DNA of 64,000 bases. Source: Phalacrocorax aristotelis (Eukaryota > Chordata > Aves > Suliformes > Phalacrocoracidae). Numbering within the stretch: the stretch's first letter is position 1; every line of letters begins with the position of its first letter. The stretch covers positions 45,224,621-45,288,620 of the forward strand of contig NC_134280.1 in the NCBI RefSeq assembly GCF_949628215.1, given 5' to 3'. The position numbers and the translations under genes were made by a program. Of this stretch, positions 59,052-64,000 are shown piece by piece. Below the pieces are notes generated by a model. That model saw only the letters and a list, made by a program, of their open reading frames with translations. It had not been told where the DNA came from and ran no database searches.

Positions 59052-62000
59052 TCATTGACTGTTTTCACCCAAAATCAAATCCCCTTGAGGCACACATCGG
59101 ATTTCTCCATCCTCCCGCATCACCCACCAAGTGCACCCAGGTCCTCCAGCAAAAGCAATCCCACAGATGGGTTTGCCTTTGCTTGAGGCAGGAAGAACCC
59201 AGACTGTTTTGCCCAGCATACTTTTTGTGTGCACTACAGGGACTCTATCCCCTTCCACAGTATGTAGGATTTCTGACTGGGCAGGGCCGGCTCGGTTGGC
59301 AGATCCCCTCGTGTTGACTAACCGCGTGGCTTTTGCTAAATGTGTATCCCAGTGTTTAAATGTTCCACCCCCCATTGCTCTCAGTGCAGTTTTTAGCAGT
59401 CCATTGTACCGTTCAATTTTCCCAGAGGCTGGTGCGTGATAGGGGATGTGATACGCCCACTCAATGCTGTGCTCTTTGGCCCAGGTGTCTATGAGGCTAT
59501 TTTGGAAATGAGTCCTGTTGTCTGACTCAATTCTCTCTGGGGTGCCATGTCGCCACAGGACTTGTTTCTCAAGACCCAGGATAGTGTTCCGGGCAGTGGC
59601 GTGGGGGACAGGATATGTTTCCAGCCAGCCAGTCATTGTTTCTACCATTGTAAGCACATGGCGCTTGCCTTGGCGGGTCTGTGGGAGTGTGATATAGTCG
59701 ATTTGCCAGGCGTCCCCATATTTATATTTCAGCCATCGTCCCCCATACCACAGAGGCTTTACCCGCTTCGCTTGCTTGATTGCAGCGCACGTTTCACATT
59801 CGTAGATAACCTGTGCAATAATATCCATGGTCAAGTCCACCCCTCGATCACGAGCCCACCTGTATGTTGCATCTCTCCCTTGATGGCCTGAGGTGTCATG
59901 GGCCCACTGAGTGAGAAATAGTTCACCCTTATGCTGCCAGTCCAGATCCACCTCAGCCACTTCAATCTTGGCAGCCTGATCTACCCGCTGGTTGTTCCGA
60001 TGTTCTTCAGTGGCCCGACCCTTGGGGACATGAGCATCCACATGATGTACCTTTACAACCAGTTTCTCTACCCGGGCAGCAATATCTTGCCACAATGTGG
60101 CAGCCCAGATGGGTTTGCCTCTGCGCTGCCAGTTGCTTTGCTTCCATTGCTGCAGCCAGCCCCACAGGGCATTTGTCACCATCCAGGAGTCAGTATAGAG
60201 ATAGAGCACTGGCCACTTTTCCCGTTCAGCGATGTCTAAGGCCAGCGGGATGGCCTTTACCTCTGCAAACTGGCTTGATTCACCTTCTCCTTCAGCAGTT
60301 TCTGCTACTTGTCGTGTAGGACTCCATACAGCAGCCTTCCATCTCCGGTGCTTTCCCACAAGGCGGCAGGACCCATCAGTGAACAGGGCATATTGCTTCT
60401 CATCTTCTGACAGTTTGTTATACAGTGGGGCTTCTTCAGCACGTGTCACCTCCTCCTCTGGTGATATTCCAAAATCTTTGCCTTCTGGCCAGTCCATAAT
60501 CACTTCCAAGGTTTCTGGGCGACTGGGGTTTCCTACTCGAGCCCGCTGGGTAATCAGTGCAACCCATTTACTCCATGTAGCATCAGTTGCATGGTGTGTA
60601 GAGGACACGTTTCCTTTGAACATCCAGCCCAGCACTGGCAGTCGGGGTGCCAGGAGCAACTGCGCTTCAGTACCAACCACTTCTGAAGCAGCTTGAACCC
60701 CTTCATATGCTGCCAATATCTCTTTTTCAGTTGGAGTATAGCGGGCTTCGGACTTTCTGTATCTCCGACTCCAAAACCCTAGGGGTCGACCACGGGTCTC
60801 CCCATGTGCTTTCTGCCAGAGGCTCCAGGTAGGGCCATTCTCCCCGGCTGCAGTGTAGAGCACATTTTTTACATCTTGTCCTGCCCAGACTGGCCCAAGG
60901 GCTACTGCATGGACTATTTCTCGTTTAATCTGTTCAAAGGCTTGTCGTTGCTCAGGGCCCCATTTGAAATCATTCTTTTTCCAGGTCACTTGAAAGAGAG
61001 GGCTTACGATCAGACTGTAATTTGGAATATGGATTCTCCAAAAACCCACAACACCCAAGAAAGCTTGTGTTTCCTTTTTGCTAGTTGGTGGAGACATGGC
61101 TCTTCTTTTGTTGATCACATCCATGGGGATCTGATTATGTCCATCTTGCCATTTGATTCCTAAGAACTGGATTTCTCGTGCAGGTCCCTTCACCTTACTT
61201 TGTTTTATGGCAAAACCAGCTTTCAGAAGGATTTGGACTATTTTCTCTCCTTTCTCAAAAACTTCTTCTTCTGTATTGCCCCACACAATGATGTCACATA
61301 TGTATTGAAGGTGTTCTGGAGCTTCTCCCTGTTCCAGTACAGTCTGAATCAGTCCATGGCAAATGGTAGGACTGTGTTTCCACCCGTGGGGCAGTCGATT
61401 CCAGGTGTACTGGATGCCCCTCCAAGTAAAAGCAAACTGTGTCCTGCACTCTGCTGCCAGAGTGATTGAGAAGAATGCATTAGCGATATCAATTGTGGCA
61501 TACCACTTGGCTGCCTTTGACTCCAGTTCGTATTGAAGTTCTAGCATGTCTGGCACAGCAGCACTCAACGGTGGAGTGAGTTCATTCAGGCCATAATAGT
61601 CTACTGTTAGTCTCCACTCTCCATTAGACTTCTGCACTGGCCATATGGGACTGTTAAAGGGTGAGCGGGTCTTCCTGAGGACTCCTTGGCTCCTCAGTTG
61701 GTGATGGAGTTTATGGATGGGGATCAGAGAGTCTCGATTGATGCGATATTGCTGCTGGTGCACTGCTGTGTTGGCAATTGGCACCTGTTGTTCTTTGACC
61801 TTCAGCAGCCCCACAACAGAAGGGTCCTTTGAGAGACTGGGCAAGGTAGACAGCTGTTTAATTTCCTCTGTCTCCAAGGCAGCTACACCAAAAGCCCACT
61901 TGTAACCTTTTGGGTCCTTGAAATACCCTCTCCTGAGGTAGTCTCTGCCAAGGATGCACAGATCCTCTGGGCCAGTCACAACGGGGTGCTTCTGCCACTC

Positions 62001-62132
62001 ATTGCCAGTTAGGCTCACTTCGGCCTCCAATACAGTTAGCTCTTGGGATCCCCCTGTCACTCTAGGAATACTGATGGGTTCTTCCCCTATATAGTTTGAT
62101 GGCATTAGGGTGTACTGTGCACCAATGTCCAC
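59052..62132 (-). pseudogene. Copy B pro-pol frame (open, 1,026 codons, altered active sites)
   Basis: The frame encodes an ERV-L-like pro-pol. Residues 1-4 (M-D-I-G, then A) are the protease active site, normally D-T/S-G. RT spans about 120-340, with the motif-A Asp in YATIDIANAFF (D215) and motif C Y-I-C-D at 277-280, where the first catalytic Asp is replaced by Cys. RNase H (about 580-730) keeps D586, E624, D648 and D699. Integrase has H745, H750, C779 and C782, then D812, D871 and E907, a D,D(35)E spacing. The frame ends with a TWWV-containing integrase C-terminus. The first Met is probably not the natural start, because matching protein continues upstream to the TGA at 62,178-62,180. Although long and open, it should lack reverse-transcriptase activity. 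Confidence 0.85.
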
Positions 62133-62180
62133 TAAAGTTTTATACTCCTGTGGGTCGGATGTGCCAGGCCATTTAATTCA

Positions 62181-64000
62181 CACAGTCCAGTAAGCCTGGT
62201 TATCCGTTTCCTCCACCTGGCTGGAGGCAGGGACCCTCTAGTCCTGATCATGGCACTCACTTCCTGTAAATGTGAATCAGGAGTCCCTCTATTGCACTTA
62301 GAATAAAATCTGCGCTTCTACTCCTCTGTCTGGGGACTTGCTCGCTGGAAACTGGAGCAGCAGCTTTCCTGGAAGAGCCTCCCTGAGTGACTGTTCTTCC
62401 TTGCAGTTCACGTACTCGTGCCTGTAGGGTCGAAGTAGGCTTGCCATCCCACCTCATCATGTCCTCTCCGTGGTCACGCAGGTAGAACCATAGGGTGGCC
62501 TGTGGTGTGTATCCCCTTCTTTGAGCCAAAGGACGCTTATTCCTAACAGCTGAGACACTGCTCTGTCGAGGTGGGGAGTAAGACAGATCTTCTCTGAGTT
62601 GCTGGACCTCTTGGGATAGTTTCTCCACAGCAGAGACTAGTGAGGAAGAGAGATTTGTGTCGTAATCCCGGAGTCTATCTATCACCTCTGCCACCGTTGG
62701 TGTCTCGTCATCTTTCCAGGACATCACTGCCAATGAGTTTGCATGCGAAGATGGTGCACTCCGTACAACTTCCGCCACATGGGTCGTGTGCACTCGGCTT
62801 CATCTGGATCTTTGGATGACCGTTGATCGTCCAGGTCACCATAAATCACCTCAAGCACAGCTAATTCCCTTAGATACTGGATGCCTTTCTCCATAGTTGT
62901 CCATTTTCCTGGGCGATATGTAACATCTTCTTTAAAGGGATACCTTTCCTTCACTCCAGACAGGAGTCGCCTCCAGAGGCTGAGGTCTTGTGGTTTTTTT
63001 CCAATTGCTTTGTCAACGCCCCCTTCCCCAGAAAGGGCTCCTAATTGTTTGGCTTCTTTTCCCTCTGGTTCCAGGCTACTGGCCCCATTATCCCAGCATC
63101 GGAGCAGCCAGGTGGCAATGTGCTCACCTGAACAACAGCTGACATCTTTTCTCATATCTCGCAACTCGCTTAAGGACAGGGATCGGGTGGTCTCTATTTC
63201 ATTTATGACTTCTCCCTCCTCTCCCCGCGATGGCCCTGGTTCTTCATCATCCCATTCTAAACGAGTTGATGTCCGCTTCCAGTATTTCGTCTTGTGTATG
63301 GGGGCAACTGATACTGGTACGGGTTTATTTTCTGAGCTAGCTCCGATACTTTTTGTGGGGGTTTGAGTGGCTGCAGTGCCTGTTGTCAGGGCTGGATTGT
63401 CTACAGTGGCAGTCACTTTGCATTTCAATCCAGAGAAATTCTCTTCCCCCTGGGGGCACTGAATACTGTTGAGCAGGGCTCGGTATGCATGGGCCAGACC
63501 CCAGCATGTTGCAGTTATCTGTGTCTCTCTGGAGTTCCCAGCGTAACAACATACTTTCTCCAATTATTCTACTAGTTTTTTAGGATTCTGCACTTGTTCG
63601 GGGGTGAAACTCCAAAACACTGGTGGTGCCCACTGCCCTAGGTATTTGCCCATGCTATCCCACATGCCCTGCCACTCGTAACTATCAAGCCTCGGGGCAG
63701 ATTTCTGGGTGATATTCTTAAGTTGCTTAGTCAAAACCAAAACAACATGCCCAAAAACTAACAATAAGTGCACCTTAACCACCCAAGGATGTTCAAGATA
63801 CAAAAACGTTGTTGTAACAAAGGCACAGACATCATAGAACAAAGTTGCAAAGGTATTATTCTGTATTTCCTCCATATAAAATCTCTCAGAGGAGGAGGTA
63901 TAATTGCTAATTGCCTCAACAAGGTGGTATCCGAAGTACAGTAACGGTTTCGGCAAAAACCCCAAATACCAGATAAAGCTGAAAACCGTTGGTTGCGTAA
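62181..64000 (-). pseudogene. Copy B gag pseudogene (5' end outside the window)
   Basis: Fragments match copy A gag. The first is the N-terminal hydrophobic region (63,965-63,564), ending at a TAA where copy A has a Tyr codon. Next is a long frame (63,563-62,724) with one T-Q-T motif and the capsid-like LAVLEVIYGDLDD, and then, after a shift near 62,750, the C-terminal coiled-coil and basic part (62,793-62,257). A small deletion near 62,260 moves the frame relative to the TAG at 62,238-62,240. The 57 nt between this TAG and the TGA at 62,178-62,180 encode the same 19-residue linker as copy A. No zinc knuckle is seen. Confidence 0.8.

Larger units (their letters stand above)
58136..64000 (-). 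mobile_element. ERV-L-like provirus, copy B (env-less; continues beyond the window)
   Basis: Minus-strand order inside the window is gag (from 64,000), an in-frame TAG and TGA, an uninterrupted pro-pol frame (62,132-59,052), ~400 bp of non-coding tail, a polypurine tract and the 3' LTR (58,647-58,136). The 5' LTR lies outside. There is no env and no recognisable dUTPase. It sits antisense in SYT13 intron 1 and is the best preserved of the three copies. Confidence 0.9.

Overview
The window is vertebrate genomic DNA, most likely avian. Evidence: an antisense CR1 3' end (GGTTGGAAGGGACC followed by TCATCTAGTCC, about 10,475-10,512), several older CR1 tails, env-less ERV-L-like retroviral copies with long LTRs, and split genes with long introns. 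Nothing bacterial is present. Only two cellular genes can be supported.

Layout. 1-6,235 is a GC-rich degenerate minisatellite with a period of about 65 bp. Its first ~500 bp run in the opposite orientation to the rest. 6,236-10,320 is a second tandem array, also with a ~65 bp monomer paired into ~129 bp dimers. It carries a TGACATCA (CRE-like) motif in nearly every monomer. Blocks resembling an LTR, with CCAAT and TATA boxes, lie inside and at the edge of this array. 10,457-12,360 is a rearranged CR1 LINE on the minus strand that contains a scrap of a different retrovirus (env transmembrane end).

13,545-23,496 (minus strand) is an astacin-family zinc metallopeptidase of hatching-enzyme type. 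I could assemble it as 13 phase-compatible coding exons for 451 residues: signal peptide, acidic pro-region built from tiny exons, astacin catalytic domain and one CUB domain. 23,500-40,430 shows no convincing gene, only old CR1 fragments and small repeats. Two solo LTRs of one class-I-like family follow (40,432-41,049 and 42,283-42,889), each with its own 4-bp target duplication.

43,055-51,693 and 58,136-64,000 hold three minus-strand copies of one ERV-L-like family that has gag and pro-pol but no env. Copy A (43,055-48,720) is nearly complete but broken. Copy C (49,690-51,693) keeps only its 5' LTR, primer-binding site and gag. Copy B (58,136 to beyond the window end) has a 3' LTR and an uninterrupted 1,026-codon pro-pol frame. 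A and B share the same altered reverse-transcriptase active site (Y-I-C-D), the same D-I-G-A protease motif and the same two in-frame stops between gag and pol. This suggests they were copied by enzymes supplied from elsewhere.

52,610-52,792 (plus strand) is the first coding exon of SYT13 (synaptotagmin-13). A perfect CRE (TGACGTCA) lies about 350 bp upstream of its start codon. The remaining exons lie beyond the window, so copy B sits antisense inside SYT13 intron 1. The most unusual observations are the shared inactive pol of A and B, a variable-number repeat in gag that multiplies a T-Q-T motif resembling a dynein light chain (LC8) site, the hydrophobic start of gag, and the CRE-studded satellite with its promoter-bearing LTR-like blocks.
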